The notes under the pieces were generated by a model. That model was not told the origin of the DNA and searched no databases. It saw only the letters and a list, made by a program, of their open reading frames with translations. A stretch of DNA of 64,000 nucleotides from Halioglobus sp. (GTDB lineage Bacteria; Pseudomonadota; Gammaproteobacteria; Pseudomonadales; Halieaceae), in contig JAQWNG010000023.1 in assembly GCA_029246385.1 (NCBI GenBank), positions 1 through 64,000 on the forward strand, given 5' to 3'. This document shows positions 27,333 through 38,674 of this stretch, one piece after another (position 1 is the stretch's first letter; the number at the start of each line of letters is the position of its first letter). The position numbers and the translations under genes were made by a program.

Positions 27333-27711
27333 TATTCTCTGCCTAATCTCAAGGAAATACCTCCAGCTAGCGCTCAGCGGTAATAGGATAGATAACTTTT
27401 CAAGCTGGGACAATCTATCGTTACGGGAAATAGATCGGCTAGCATGCGGTTGTCATTATTATCAGCATCCGAAATGTTCAGAATTGAACAATTGTAGAGA
27501 AACTGCGGTACTGCGCTTCGGCGAATATTACATAAATTCGATGTTTTTCACTATTGAGAGACGACAGCGACACCAGAATGTAAAGCGGAGATGCATTTAA
27601 TGTTGTCGTTTTCATAAATGTCGCGGACGGTATTACCGCCGTGTCTTTTTTTCAGCGGTTTCTTGAAGATCAAATTTGATCGCCAAATATTCCCCCATAG
27701 GTAATTATGGT
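27333..27711. other. Intergenic region with palindromes, no gene
   Basis: About 300-380 bp (depending on the ApbE-like start) separate the ApbE-like gene from the end of the hybrid kinase gene. GATCAAATTTGATC at 27668-27681 is a perfect 14-bp palindrome, and CGGTATTACCG lies nearby at about 27627-27637. Short frames listed in the ORF track here have no support. It should hold the kinase terminator and the promoter of the ApbE-like gene. Confidence 0.5.
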
Positions 27712-30700
27712 TTAGCTGGTCCGCAGAATGTTGGTGTCAAATTCCTCAATAAATTCTTGGTAGGCATTAGTGAGTTCAGCGACAGCCTCGGTAAGGCCAG
27801 TGAAGTCTCTAGCTTTAGATTTCTTCTCGATGTGAGAGCTGATGGTACTCACCCTTTCGGCGCCTACATTAGCGCTCATAGATCTAATGGCGTGCGCTGT
27901 GTGGTAAATGGTTGCAGCGTCGGGATATAAGATATCTCCTCTAAGTTCTGTAAGCTTTTCCTCCATTTGAGCAACATAACCTGAGAAGATTGATGGGAGC
28001 AAAAGCTTTCCGGTCTGTCGTTCAAGGTCCCTGATATTTTCGATAGCCTTTGCGTTGACTATTTTCAACTCAATAGAATCGTCGATATTTAGTACTGTTG
28101 CCTGTGAGCCGCTTGAGTTAGCCACAGTAAGACTGGAGCGGTCTAAAAGGTACGGATCTAGGTGTGACTCGATCGATTTTTTAATGTTAGAGATGGAGAA
28201 CGGTTTGGTGAGATAGCCATTCATGCCCGCGTTATTACAGCGGTCTCTGTTTTCTTCGTCTGAGGCCGCCGTTAACGCAATAATAGGCACCGAAATATTA
28301 TTGCGCTTTAGCTCAATTTTTCGAATTTGTTTTGCAGCTTCATACCCATCTATTATGGGCATTTGACAGTCCATGAAAATAAAAGAAAAATGGCCTGACA
28401 AGTACTTCGCTATGGCGACCCGGCCATTTTCTGCGATTTCGACGTCGTGGCCAAGCAATTGCAACATTTCTGCGATAATAACTTGATTAGTTTTGAGGTC
28501 TTCGGCAACGAGAATTCGAATTTTTGTAATGCTTGGTGTTTTTGTTGCTGTTTGCCTAGTTGCGTTAACTGATTGAGTGGCGACTGAAATCCCGGCAAGA
28601 GATTCGCGAAGAGCAATGGAAGTCAGCGGCTTGGTTAGGGTCGTCCAATGAGAGAATATGCTCGGCGGAGTATCATTATTTAGCGGGGTTAACACAATGC
28701 GAGCTAATGGATTTATGTCGTTTAGTTTTCTGTAAAGTTCGGCTGAAGATCGATCATCATAATCGACTACTAAAATAATATTGTCCCAGTTCAGCTTAGA
28801 CGCCAAGTCTTTTTCATGAATCGCTGATGACCTGACACCCTGCCTGGTCAAATGGCTTGAAACCATACTGTATGTGTCTTTATTTTTCGATAATATTTTC
28901 GCGGTAAACGCTAGACGAGCAGGTGTAGGCAGCTTATTAGAAAGGTCAACTTCCATTGGGATGAACAAGACTATCTTTGTTCCCTCACCTACCGCTGACT
29001 GAATTGTGATGTCACCCCCCATAACCTCTATGTAGTTGCGTGAAATTGCGAGCCCCAAACCAGTACCCCCATACTCGCGGGTAGTGCTAGCATCTGCTTG
29101 AACAAATGGCTCAAATACACGCTGCTGCGTATCTTGATTCATGCCTATGCCATTGTCATCTACACAGATCTCTAAAATCAGTTGCTCTGGATTTGACTGG
29201 CTGAATACCGGTTCGACGCTGATGTTGATGTTTCCATCGGCAGAAAATTTTATCGAGTTGCTAATGAGGTTCATGACAATTTGTCGAACTTTGGTCGGGT
29301 CTCCTATCAAGATGTTTGGTGTTTTTGGATGGCAGATATTGTTTAGCGTTAGGCCTTTTCGACTTGCTGGCTCAGCCTGCAGATAACATATGTCATCCAA
29401 AAGCTCTGTGAGGTTGAAGCTAACCAGTTCTAATTCGACCTTAGAAGCTTCGGCTTTGGAGAAATCCAGTATGCTGTTAATTAATTTTAGGAGTGATTCT
29501 CCGCTGTTGCGGGCGGAGCTCGCGAATTGCTTTTGCTGGCCGCTCAGGTCCGTGTGCAGAAGCAGCTCTGTCATGCCAATGATTCCATGCATTGGCGTTC
29601 GGATCTCATGGCTCATGGTCGCTAGAAAATCTGATTTCGCTCTAGTAGCTTGCTCAGCAATTTTTCTGGCTTCGAGTAAATCACGGGTGCGATCTTCCAC
29701 ACGAAGCTCTAGTTCTCGCTGTCTTTGCATTGCAACCCGCGCTAATCCAGCTTGTCGATAAAAGTAATACGCAATAATAGCTGCTGCGAAAAGTATATAA
29801 CCTGCATAAGCATAGGGGCTGCGCCATGGCGGCGGAGCGACGTTAATGGGTATACTAAAAGCATCCCAGTTCCAGGTCCCATCCGGACTTGCCGCCGCCA
29901 GTTTAAGGTCATATTTTCCAACCGGAAGGGTTGTAAACGATGCAATTCGTGATTCTGGAGAGACAACCCAATCTGGATTTATGCCCTCAAGTTTGTAGGC
30001 ATAACTGAGCAAGTCAGGGTTGGCATAGTCGGCTGCATAAAACTCCACCGAAAGCATTCGATCTTGATAGTCGAGACTGATTTCTGTCAGGTCTTCATAT
30101 GGCTCATCGAACTGACGCCGAACATTCATTACTTTGATGTTAGAAACGGCTACCTGCGGTAGAACACGATCAGTCGTCAAAAAATCGCTATTTATAGTGT
30201 TAAATCCGTTGGTTCCACCAAAATAGAGTGTTCCGGACGTTGATTTAAAGGAAGCTCCGAGAGTAAATTCTTTAGCTTGTAGGCCGTCTCTAACGCCATA
30301 GTGATGGGACTCTAAGGTCAGTGGGTTTACGCGCGTCAATCCTTTACTGTGAGACATCCAGACCCAGCCGGTATCGTCGCCTTGAATGCCGTAGATGTTA
30401 GAACTTGGCAAAGAGATATTTTCATAAAGATGTTGAATATTGACACGAGAATCTAGTCTATCGTCGGCTGGCCAAAGGTTTAAGCCTCCACCTGCGGTGC
30501 CTATCCATAGTGTGCCGCTGTTGTCCTCATAAAAACACCAGGGTACATCGCTGGAAAAGCTATTCGGCTTATCCCTTTGGGTAAAGTAACGTTCAAATGT
30601 GAGGGCATTTACATCGAAGCGATTCAGGCCTAATTCAGTCCCAATCCAAACAAACCCTAAAGAATCTTCAAAAATTGCCAAGACTCTGTTGTTACTGATC

Positions 30701-32217
30701 GTTGTGTTGTCGTTTGCATCGTGTCTCAGATTCAAAAATGTGTTGTCTTTTTCTTGGTACAGGCTCAGGCCTCCGCCATAGGTCCCGATAAGTAGCTCAC
30801 CTGTCGATAGTCTCAGTATTGAGGTAATACCATTGGCGCCAATACTGAATTCTCGCAAAGTATTGTGCCGATACACCGTCGTTTCACCACTGGTAAGATC
30901 GATTCTATTGAGACCCTGGTCATAGGTTCCTGCCCACATTGCATCGTCATCGCTGTATAGGCTCATCACCCTCGGATCTGAGATAGCAGGGTCAGTCGAC
31001 TCGTTAACCCAAGAAAAGTCTGTCTCGTCTGGTCGGAGTATATTGACCCCATCGTCTGTGCCGACCCAAAGACTCCCATCGTTAGACTCTGCAAATGCGT
31101 TGACAGAGTCGTTGGACAGATTGCCTCGTGATCGGTCAAATTTTTGGAAGTCTGTTTCCATCCCTGACACCAAGCCTGATTGTGCTCCGACCCAAAACTT
31201 ACCCTCGCGCGTTTGATAAATACTGATTATAAGATCTTCATGCAGGCCAGTATTTAAGCTGTTGTATGCGACAAATGAATCTGTTTCGGCTATGAATCGG
31301 TTTAATCCGTTATTCGTGGCCACCCATATTCTGCCGTCGTTATCTTCGAAGATGTCAGACGTTATATTTGACGATAGAGAGCTGGGATCTTCATCAGAGT
31401 AAACGTAATTTTGCATTACGTTATCGTTTGGGTTGTATCTGCTTATTCCGGAGTTTTCGGATGTAATCCAGATGTCACCGTCTCGGTCAACGATTAGATT
31501 GGTAAGCCTACCTGATACTAGTGTGCCCTCTTTACCCGTTTCATGACGATATACGCTGATTACTTCTGTAACGGGCTCGATTCGCAGCAATCCACTCAAC
31601 TCGGTTGCTGCCCAGATCACTCCATCGGCTGTTTGGGCGAAGCTGCCCACCTCTCCTGTATACGGGATGCCATCAGAGCCAGAGATATAGTGGTGGAAGG
31701 AGTGATTCGAAGGGTTGAAACGGCTGAAACCATTTGAGTAGCCCAGCCATATCATGCCTGAACTGTCGCAGAATATGGTGAGGATATCATTCGAGAAAGG
31801 TGTGTTTTTATCGTTTGGATTGGCATAGAACTTTTTGAAGCTATTGGTCATGGAATTGTAGAGCACTAAACCCGCGCCGCGAGTCGACATCCATATTTGA
31901 CCATTATTGTCCTCGGCAATTCTTGTAATATTATTGAGAGGCAGTGAATTTGGGTTGGCGGCGGAGTGCTGATAGGTCTCTAGTTCGTGCCCTGTATATT
32001 TGTTCAGTCCTTCTTGAGCAACAATCCACAAGGCACCTCTAGAGTCCTGAAATGACTGCTGTACCGTATGTTGTGTAAGTTGATCAGAGAATGCCGCATG
32101 ATTGAGGTCAAGGTTGACGAAGGGTAACTCTGCGCCGTGTGCCCCAGAGGCATGGGCCAGCCATGCGATAGAAACTAAAATGAGTCGTTTAATACAGTGG
32201 CGAGAGTGTGTGTTCAT
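27712..32217 (-). CDS. Hybrid two-component sensor kinase with 14 propeller repeats
   Basis: The 1501-residue protein has a signal peptide (about 1-28), 14 Reg_prop repeats of the G.(I/L)W(I/V)GT..GL.R(F/Y) type (about 45-690, two seven-blade propellers), a Y_Y_Y domain (about 700-795), one membrane helix (about 798-820), a coiled coil, HisKA ([15 protein letters not shown], His near 869), HATPase ([17 protein letters not shown]), a divergent receiver-like segment (about 1105-1215), a true receiver (FMDCQMP, Asp near 1282) and C-terminal Hpt ([12 protein letters not shown], His near 1440). This resembles Bacteroides HTCS sensors but ends in Hpt instead of a DNA-binding domain. No response regulator is adjacent. 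It probably senses a periplasmic ligand, perhaps a carbohydrate. Confidence 0.93.
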   Translation of the reverse strand: MNTHSRHCIKRLILVSIAWLAHASGAHGAELPFVNLDLNHAAFSDQLTQHTVQQSFQDSRGALWIVAQEGLNKYTGHELETYQHSAANPNSLPLNNITRIAEDNNGQIWMSTRGAGLVLYNSMTNSFKKFYANPNDKNTPFSNDILTIFCDSSGMIWLGYSNGFSRFNPSNHSFHHYISGSDGIPYTGEVGSFAQTADGVIWAATELSGLLRIEPVTEVISVYRHETGKEGTLVSGRLTNLIVDRDGDIWITSENSGISRYNPNDNVMQNYVYSDEDPSSLSSNITSDIFEDNDGRIWVATNNGLNRFIAETDSFVAYNSLNTGLHEDLIISIYQTREGKFWVGAQSGLVSGMETDFQKFDRSRGNLSNDSVNAFAESNDGSLWVGTDDGVNILRPDETDFSWVNESTDPAISDPRVMSLYSDDDAMWAGTYDQGLNRIDLTSGETTVYRHNTLREFSIGANGITSILRLSTGELLIGTYGGGLSLYQEKDNTFLNLRHDANDNTTISNNRVLAIFEDSLGFVWIGTELGLNRFDVNALTFERYFTQRDKPNSFSSDVPWCFYEDNSGTLWIGTAGGGLNLWPADDRLDSRVNIQHLYENISLPSSNIYGIQGDDTGWVWMSHSKGLTRVNPLTLESHHYGVRDGLQAKEFTLGASFKSTSGTLYFGGTNGFNTINSDFLTTDRVLPQVAVSNIKVMNVRRQFDEPYEDLTEISLDYQDRMLSVEFYAADYANPDLLSYAYKLEGINPDWVVSPESRIASFTTLPVGKYDLKLAAASPDGTWNWDAFSIPINVAPPPWRSPYAYAGYILFAAAIIAYYFYRQAGLARVAMQRQRELELRVEDRTRDLLEARKIAEQATRAKSDFLATMSHEIRTPMHGIIGMTELLLHTDLSGQQKQFASSARNSGESLLKLINSILDFSKAEASKVELELVSFNLTELLDDICYLQAEPASRKGLTLNNICHPKTPNILIGDPTKVRQIVMNLISNSIKFSADGNINISVEPVFSQSNPEQLILEICVDDNGIGMNQDTQQRVFEPFVQADASTTREYGGTGLGLAISRNYIEVMGGDITIQSAVGEGTKIVLFIPMEVDLSNKLPTPARLAFTAKILSKNKDTYSMVSSHLTRQGVRSSAIHEKDLASKLNWDNIILVVDYDDRSSAELYRKLNDINPLARIVLTPLNNDTPPSIFSHWTTLTKPLTSIALRESLAGISVATQSVNATRQTATKTPSITKIRILVAEDLKTNQVIIAEMLQLLGHDVEIAENGRVAIAKYLSGHFSFIFMDCQMPIIDGYEAAKQIRKIELKRNNISVPIIALTAASDEENRDRCNNAGMNGYLTKPFSISNIKKSIESHLDPYLLDRSSLTVANSSGSQATVLNIDDSIELKIVNAKAIENIRDLERQTGKLLLPSIFSGYVAQMEEKLTELRGDILYPDAATIYHTAHAIRSMSANVGAERVSTISSHIEKKSKARDFTGLTEAVAELTNAYQEFIEEFDTNILRTS

Positions 32218-32306
32218 CGCTGATTAGTCTAGTTGATATATTCATTGTGATCTAGCGACCTTTTGATGGGTCACTGTCGCGCGCAGATAACCGATGAGGT
32301 GTGCGT

Positions 32307-32618
32307 TCACCAGCCATAGCGCTTTAAATCGATGCTATTGTTCGCTCGAAACACAATGCCTTCAGCCTCCAGACGCGTCCGCTGTGCTGCCTGCGCAGCG
32401 CGGCGATTAGAAAGCGATAATTGCCCTCGAGCGTTGATTACGCGGTGCCAAGGTACAAGGCTAGCTTCAGGCAATAGCCGCAGCGCAAGCCCGACTCTGC
32501 GGGCTGCGTGACCTAATCCGGCTTTGCTTGCAATGCTTCCATAGGTGGCGACCTTGCCGCGGGGAATAGCCGCGACGACCTGCCAGATTTGGTGGTTAAT
32601 ATCTGGTTCGTAACGCAT
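32307..32618 (-). CDS. Alkyltransferase-like protein (ATL, MGMT family)
   Basis: The 103-residue protein has the MGMT DNA-binding core IPRGKVATYGSIA, ARRVG.ALR and the active-site region PWHRVINARG, where tryptophan replaces the methyl-accepting cysteine of PCHRV. This defines ATL proteins, which bind O6-alkylguanine without removing it and recruit nucleotide excision repair. ATG 32618 is chosen; the GTG one codon upstream is also possible. Confidence 0.93.
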   Translation of the reverse strand: MRYEPDINHQIWQVVAAIPRGKVATYGSIASKAGLGHAARRVGLALRLLPEASLVPWHRVINARGQLSLSNRRAAQAAQRTRLEAEGIVFRANNSIDLKRYGW

Positions 32619-32770
32619 CACCTATTTGAAGCCGATGACGCTGTAGCAACGGGAGATGTGTCAGGCCGTGAAATATCTGTCGAGCAAGCTTTGTTGCTGG
32701 TTGCTTCCTCGGGTCTTGAAATATCTGCCACTGTCGCCATACTTGCACCATTATTTGCGGAGAATTTTTT

Positions 32771-33196
32771 ATGCGCTTTGCGATTATGCTACTTCCGTGG
32801 CTGGAACTGCTAACACTGATTGAACTGGGTATCCTCACTAGCGCTCTGACGGCTTTGGCCTATGTGTTTGTGACAGTGGTTTTGGGCCTAGCAATATTGC
32901 GGCGTCAGGGCAGAGGTATGTTTGAGCGTCTAAGGCAGGCGCAGGACGGGCGAATTATTGGCCCTGAACTTTTGCTGGACGACATGGCGTTAGGATTTGC
33001 GGGTCTTTTGTTGATCTTTCCGGGGATGATTTCTGATTTTGCTGCCCTAATCGTGGTGATCGGCCCGTTGCGCAGGCGTGTGGCGAAGGCGATTATGGGG
33101 CCACAGCCCGAGGTTTATAGTGCAGGACGGGACAGCAGTGGCCATGAAACGATTGAAGGTGTCTACCGGCAGGTAGACGACGAAAATAATCTGTAA
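32771..33196 (+). CDS. fxsA: FxsA family membrane protein
   Basis: This 141-residue protein has several hydrophobic helices and the FxsA core: LTLIELGILTS, L.RRQGRGMFERLRQAQ, LL.DDMALGFAGLLLIFPGMISD. E. coli FxsA, when overproduced, relieves F-plasmid exclusion of phage T7. Its normal role is unknown. Location directly upstream of groES is typical of gammaproteobacteria. RBS GCGGAG. Confidence 0.93.
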   Translation: MRFAIMLLPWLELLTLIELGILTSALTALAYVFVTVVLGLAILRRQGRGMFERLRQAQDGRIIGPELLLDDMALGFAGLLLIFPGMISDFAALIVVIGPLRRRVAKAIMGPQPEVYSAGRDSSGHETIEGVYRQVDDENNL

Positions 33197-33258
33197 CCCT
33201 CTGTAATCAAGAAAGAATAAGTAATCCTTGTCGACCATTGCGAAACCTGCGACGGCGC

Positions 33259-33286
33259 TTGACTCTGAAGCTGTCTTGACTAGAAT
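33259..33286 (+). promoter_or_regulatory. Sigma70 promoter of groESL
   Basis: TTGACT (33259-33264) and TAGAAT (33281-33286) with a 16-nt spacer lie about 125 bp upstream of groES. The last base of the -10 is the first base of the CIRCE repeat, so HrcA bound at CIRCE would block this promoter directly. Confidence 0.75.
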
Positions 33287-33312
33287 TAGCACTCTTGGGA
33301 AAAGAGTGCTAA
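33286..33312. promoter_or_regulatory. CIRCE operator for HrcA
   Basis: TTAGCACTC at 33286-33294, a 9-nt spacer, and GAGTGCTAA at 33304-33312 form a perfect match to the CIRCE inverted repeat. With hrcA in the same window, groESL is very probably repressed by HrcA and induced by heat through loss of HrcA activity. Confidence 0.97.
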
Positions 33313-33409
33313 TTGAACCTTGAAATCAAGATTCACGCCCCAATACATCATATCAAGCCCCGATTAGGGTCATTTTAACGTCACATTTTTACTTTGGAGA
33401 GCAACACAA

Positions 33410-33700
33410 ATGAAAATCCGTCCGCTGTACGATCGCGTGGTCGTTCGTCGCAAGGAAGAAGAAACAGCCTCCCCCGGCGGCATCTTGCTGTCAGGATCCG
33501 CCATAGAAAAGCCTAACCAGGGCGAAATCGTTGCAGTAGGCGACGGTAAAGTACTGGACAATGGTGAACTGCGCCCCCTGACCGTGAAGGTCGGCGATGT
33601 GATCGTATTCGGCCAGTATGCTGGCAGCAATACCATTGAAATTGATGGTGAAGAATTGATCATGATGGGTGAAAGCGAAATCTTTGCAGTGGTCGAGTAA
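33410..33700 (+). CDS. groES: Co-chaperonin GroES
   Basis: The 96-residue protein begins [14 protein letters not shown], has the mobile loop [12 protein letters not shown] and ends [11 protein letters not shown]. It caps the GroEL ring. It is 60 bp upstream of groEL in one operon under CIRCE control. RBS GGAGAG. Confidence 0.98.
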   Translation: MKIRPLYDRVVVRRKEEETASPGGILLSGSAIEKPNQGEIVAVGDGKVLDNGELRPLTVKVGDVIVFGQYAGSNTIEIDGEELIMMGESEIFAVVE

Positions 33701-33748
33701 GACCCCAAAGTTAATGCATTTCACGAGTTAATAGCAGATTAAACCTAA

Positions 33749-35422
<1,674 letters not shown>

Positions 35423-35444
35423 GCCAACGCCGATTTTACCGATG

Positions 35445-35473
35445 AAAACCTCACCCTCGGGTGGGGTTTTTTT
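35445..35473 (+). terminator. Rho-independent terminator after groEL
   Basis: AACCTCACCC pairs with GGGTGGGGTT around a TC loop, followed by seven Ts. It sits 23 bp after the groEL stop and should end the groESL transcript. Confidence 0.92.
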
Positions 35474-35567
35474 GGTTTTGGGGATATTCCATTAATATTA
35501 GTAAGGCTATATCAGCGTTTTTTATGTACACTTGGAGCGTTAAAAAAAATTAATTAAGGAGTAGCAG

Positions 35568-36194
35568 ATGGAACAAGCTCTTGGATTTGGTTTTCGCTGG
35601 GCGCATGTGATTTTCGGTATCACGTGGATTGGCATGCTTTACTATTTCAACTTTGTACAAACGGAGTATTTTAAGGAAGCCGAGCCAGAGGCCAAAGCTG
35701 ACGCGATGAAAAAACTGGCACCACGAGCCCTCTGGTGGTTCCGTTGGGGTGCTATGTTCACCTTCCTGACCGGACTGTATCTGCTGCATTACCTTAACGC
35801 GCATGCGAATTTTGTGGCTTTTGGTTGGATTTGGATTGGCGCCTTGGCTGGCACCTTCATGTTCCTTAATGTTTGGCTGGTTATTTGGCCTAAGCAGCAA
35901 ATCGTTTTGGGTATGAAGGAAGGTGATGGCCCGTCAGCGGCGGCTAAGGCAGGTCTAGCCTCAAGAACTAATACGCTGTTATCCGGCCCTATGCTGCTTG
36001 GCATGTTTGGTACTGCGCATTCCGGTATTGCGCCTAGTAGCACTGCCGTTGGAATCATGATTGGCGTGGTAGTTTTGTTGGAACTCAATGCCCTATTCGG
36101 GAAAATGGGTCCTATGGCCTCTGTGAAGGGCGTTATTCATTGTAGTCTTGCACTCGTTGCGATTATGTGGGCACTGATGGCGTTCGTGCACTGA
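35568..36194 (+). CDS. Standalone urate-oxidase N-terminal (PuuD-like) membrane protein
   Basis: The 208-residue protein has about five or six membrane helices and matches the integral membrane part of PuuD, the cytochrome-linked urate oxidase (RWAHVIFGITWIGMLYY, LAPRALWWFRWGAMFTF, HSGI, conserved His that could bind heme). The C-terminal cytochrome c domain of PuuD is missing, and no CxxCH is present. It may be an electron-transfer or heme protein of unknown function. Single gene with its own terminator; RBS AAGGAG. Confidence 0.85.
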   Translation: MEQALGFGFRWAHVIFGITWIGMLYYFNFVQTEYFKEAEPEAKADAMKKLAPRALWWFRWGAMFTFLTGLYLLHYLNAHANFVAFGWIWIGALAGTFMFLNVWLVIWPKQQIVLGMKEGDGPSAAAKAGLASRTNTLLSGPMLLGMFGTAHSGIAPSSTAVGIMIGVVVLLELNALFGKMGPMASVKGVIHCSLALVAIMWALMAFVH

Positions 36195-36214
36195 CGTCTG
36201 AAGTTGGTTAAAGA

Positions 36215-36239
36215 AGCCGGGGTTTCCTCGGCTTTTTTG
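36215..36239 (+). terminator. Rho-independent terminator after the PuuD-like gene
   Basis: AGCCGGGG and CCTCGGCT form an 8-bp stem (one G-T pair) with a TTT loop, followed by TTTTTT, 20 bp after the stop codon. Confidence 0.92.
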
Positions 36240-36251
36240 TGCGACGCTATG

Positions 36252-36257
36252 TATAAT
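36252..36257 (+). promoter_or_regulatory. Candidate -10 of the coiled-coil gene
   Basis: A perfect TATAAT is 32 bp before the ATG at 36290 and just after the preceding terminator. The -35 is not clear. Confidence 0.4.
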
Positions 36258-36289
36258 CTGTGTTTGTGTTTACACGGTGCGGTTCACTA

Positions 36290-37057
36290 ATGCCTGATGA
36301 CGATATAGACCATATTCCTCCCATCGTCCCTACTCGTGACGGCGATCATCAGGGTAATGCGTATAGCGTTGAGCCTGGCGGAGGGCTCAAAAACCCGCGT
36401 GCCAGTCATTCAAGCCAGCCTGATACTATGAATACAGCAGGTGTCGTGACGCGTTCGACTGCGATCATCGCACTGGTTGCTGCCTGCATAGCTTGTGCTT
36501 GGGGCTGGCAGTTGCAGCGGCAGCTGCAGCTGGCAAATGACCAAGTGGCCGACTATGCGACCCGCATAGCCGATCTCGAGGCTCGGTTGTCCGACACGGA
36601 TGAGGGCATGAATCAGAGTGCGGCGGTGCAGGCAGTTAAGATTGCACAGCTCGAAAGTGAGGTCCGCAAACTCTGGGACAATGTGTGGAAGCAGTCGAAA
36701 CTGCGCTTGAGTAAGCTAGAGACTTCAACCGCTGCTCAGACCAAAAGTATAGCGGGGTTGGAGGCCGGGCTTGCCAGTGCCGAGTCGCAATTGACGGAAT
36801 TATCCGGTGATGCGGACAAGCTAAAAAGTGTTGCTGATGAGCTTGAGCGCATGATTACCAGCACTAGCCTGACACAGGCGGAAGTGGAGCGCGTAGCAGA
36901 TAGCCTTAATCGAATCGATTTGGCAGCAACGAAGCTGAATAAGGAAGTGGCCGCCAATCAGGAAGCGGTGCGGTCTATTGATGCTTTTCGTAAGCAAGTC
37001 AACGCCAGTTTGAGTCAATTACGGTCCACTTTGAGAGCGATTCAGGCGAGTCCTTGA
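36290..37057 (+). CDS. Membrane-anchored coiled-coil protein, function unknown
   Basis: From ATG 36290 the protein has 255 residues: a polar, proline/glycine-rich cytoplasmic N-terminus (about 1-50), one membrane helix (STAIIALVAACIACAWGW, about 56-73), then a long predicted coiled coil with several heptad stretches to the C-terminus. No enzyme motif. It may be a periplasmic scaffold or division/envelope factor; I do not recognise the family. It lies upstream of fumarase. Confidence 0.7.
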   Translation: MPDDDIDHIPPIVPTRDGDHQGNAYSVEPGGGLKNPRASHSSQPDTMNTAGVVTRSTAIIALVAACIACAWGWQLQRQLQLANDQVADYATRIADLEARLSDTDEGMNQSAAVQAVKIAQLESEVRKLWDNVWKQSKLRLSKLETSTAAQTKSIAGLEAGLASAESQLTELSGDADKLKSVADELERMITSTSLTQAEVERVADSLNRIDLAATKLNKEVAANQEAVRSIDAFRKQVNASLSQLRSTLRAIQASP

Positions 37058-37150
37058 GTCCGGTTGATGCATGGCTGAAGCGGCATAATTTTGCCTTTTA
37101 CGGGCTAAATGGCCCAACATTTTTGCCTTAATATGACAAGGAAGCATAGC

Positions 37151-38674
37151 ATGAGTGTTATTCGACAGGATGATTTTATTGATAGCGTCGCCGATGCTTT
37201 ACAATTTATTTCGTACTACCATCCGCTGGATTTTGTGCAGGCGGTGAACGAAGCGTATGAGCGGGAGCTGAATCCTGCTGCCCGCGATGCCATGGCGCAA
37301 ATCCTGATTAATTCAAGAATGTGCGCTGAAGGCCATCGGCCTATTTGCCAAGACACGGGGATTGTTACCGTGTTTCTTAAAATCGGTATGGATGTGCAGT
37401 GGGATGCTGATATGTCTGTGTCTGATATGGTAAACGAAGGTGTGCGTCGGGCGTACACTCACCCTGATAATGTGCTGCGGGCTTCTATTCTCGACGATCC
37501 TGCGGGCGGGCGCAGGAATACGAAGGACAACACGCCCGCCGTTATTCACATGGAGGTCGTGAAGGGCAATACCATAGATGTGCAGGTGGCAGCGAAGGGT
37601 GGCGGCTCCGAGAATAAATCCAAGTTGGTCATGTTGAATCCTTCCGACAGCGTTGTGGATTGGGTCGTGAAGACGGTTCCCACGATGGGTGCGGTCTGGT
37701 GTCCTCCCGGCATGCTGGGTATTGGTATCGGTGGCACCGCAGAGAAAGCAGCTGTGATGGCAAAAGAGGCGCTTATGGATCCGATCGATATTCATGAATT
37801 GCGTGAGAGAGGGCCTTCAAATCGTTTGGAAGAATTGCGTTTAGAGATTATGGAGGCAGTGAACAAGCTGGGTATTGGTGCCCAGGGTCTCGGTGGTCTC
37901 ACCACGGTGATGGATGTCAAAATCAAGGATTATCCTACACATGCGGCGTCGCTTCCGGTTGCCATGATTCCAAATTGTGCGGCCACGCGTCATACACACT
38001 TTGTCCTTGACGGTAGCGGCCCTGCCTTGCAGGTGCCACCCGATATCAGTGACTGGCCGAGTATTACGCGGGAAGCCGGGGCTGATGTTCACCGTATAAA
38101 TTTGAACACTGTGACCCGGGAGGCAGCAGCCCAATGGCAGCCCGGTGACACGTTATTGTTGTCAGGAAAAATGTTAACCGGACGCGATGCGGCCCACAAA
38201 AAAATGAAGGAATTGATCGAGAGTGGCGAGGGTTTGCCGCCGGAAGTCGACCTTAAAGGCCGCTTTATTTACTATGTGGGCCCGGTGGATCCTGTGGGTG
38301 ATGAGGTTATGGGGCCTGCCGGTCCTACCACGGCCACGCGTATGGACAAATTCACCGACTTTATTCTCGAGTATACGGGTTTATTGGGTATGATTGGTAA
38401 GGCAGAGCGCGGGCCCGCTGGTGTCGCGGCGATTAAAAAGCATAAAGCGGTTTATCTGATGGCGGTGGGCGGTGCGGCGTATCTGGTATCGAAGGCGATC
38501 ACGTCCGCGAGAGTAGTCGCGTTCCCTGAAATGGGGATGGAGGCTATCTACGAATTTGAAGTGAAAGATATGCCCGTGACCGTGGCAGTAGATGCCACTG
38601 GTGCCTCAGTACATGAGATCGGACCAAAGATCTGGCGGGCAAAAATAGCAGAGCAGACTATCAACGTTGTCTAA
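37151..38674 (+). CDS. Class I (iron-sulfur) fumarate hydratase
   Basis: The 507-residue protein (ATG 37151 after AAGGA) matches FumA/FumB-type fumarases: Cys in GHRPICQDTGI, Cys in IPNCAATRH and a later region with GPTTATRMD and KAERGP. The alpha part (about 1-300) precedes the beta part with KGRFIYYVGPVDP. It converts fumarate to malate with a 4Fe-4S cluster. One of the three usual cluster cysteines is less obvious; candidates are in VWCPPGM. The sbcB start overlaps its stop. Confidence 0.93.
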   Translation: MSVIRQDDFIDSVADALQFISYYHPLDFVQAVNEAYERELNPAARDAMAQILINSRMCAEGHRPICQDTGIVTVFLKIGMDVQWDADMSVSDMVNEGVRRAYTHPDNVLRASILDDPAGGRRNTKDNTPAVIHMEVVKGNTIDVQVAAKGGGSENKSKLVMLNPSDSVVDWVVKTVPTMGAVWCPPGMLGIGIGGTAEKAAVMAKEALMDPIDIHELRERGPSNRLEELRLEIMEAVNKLGIGAQGLGGLTTVMDVKIKDYPTHAASLPVAMIPNCAATRHTHFVLDGSGPALQVPPDISDWPSITREAGADVHRINLNTVTREAAAQWQPGDTLLLSGKMLTGRDAAHKKMKELIESGEGLPPEVDLKGRFIYYVGPVDPVGDEVMGPAGPTTATRMDKFTDFILEYTGLLGMIGKAERGPAGVAAIKKHKAVYLMAVGGAAYLVSKAITSARVVAFPEMGMEAIYEFEVKDMPVTVAVDATGASVHEIGPKIWRAKIAEQTINVV

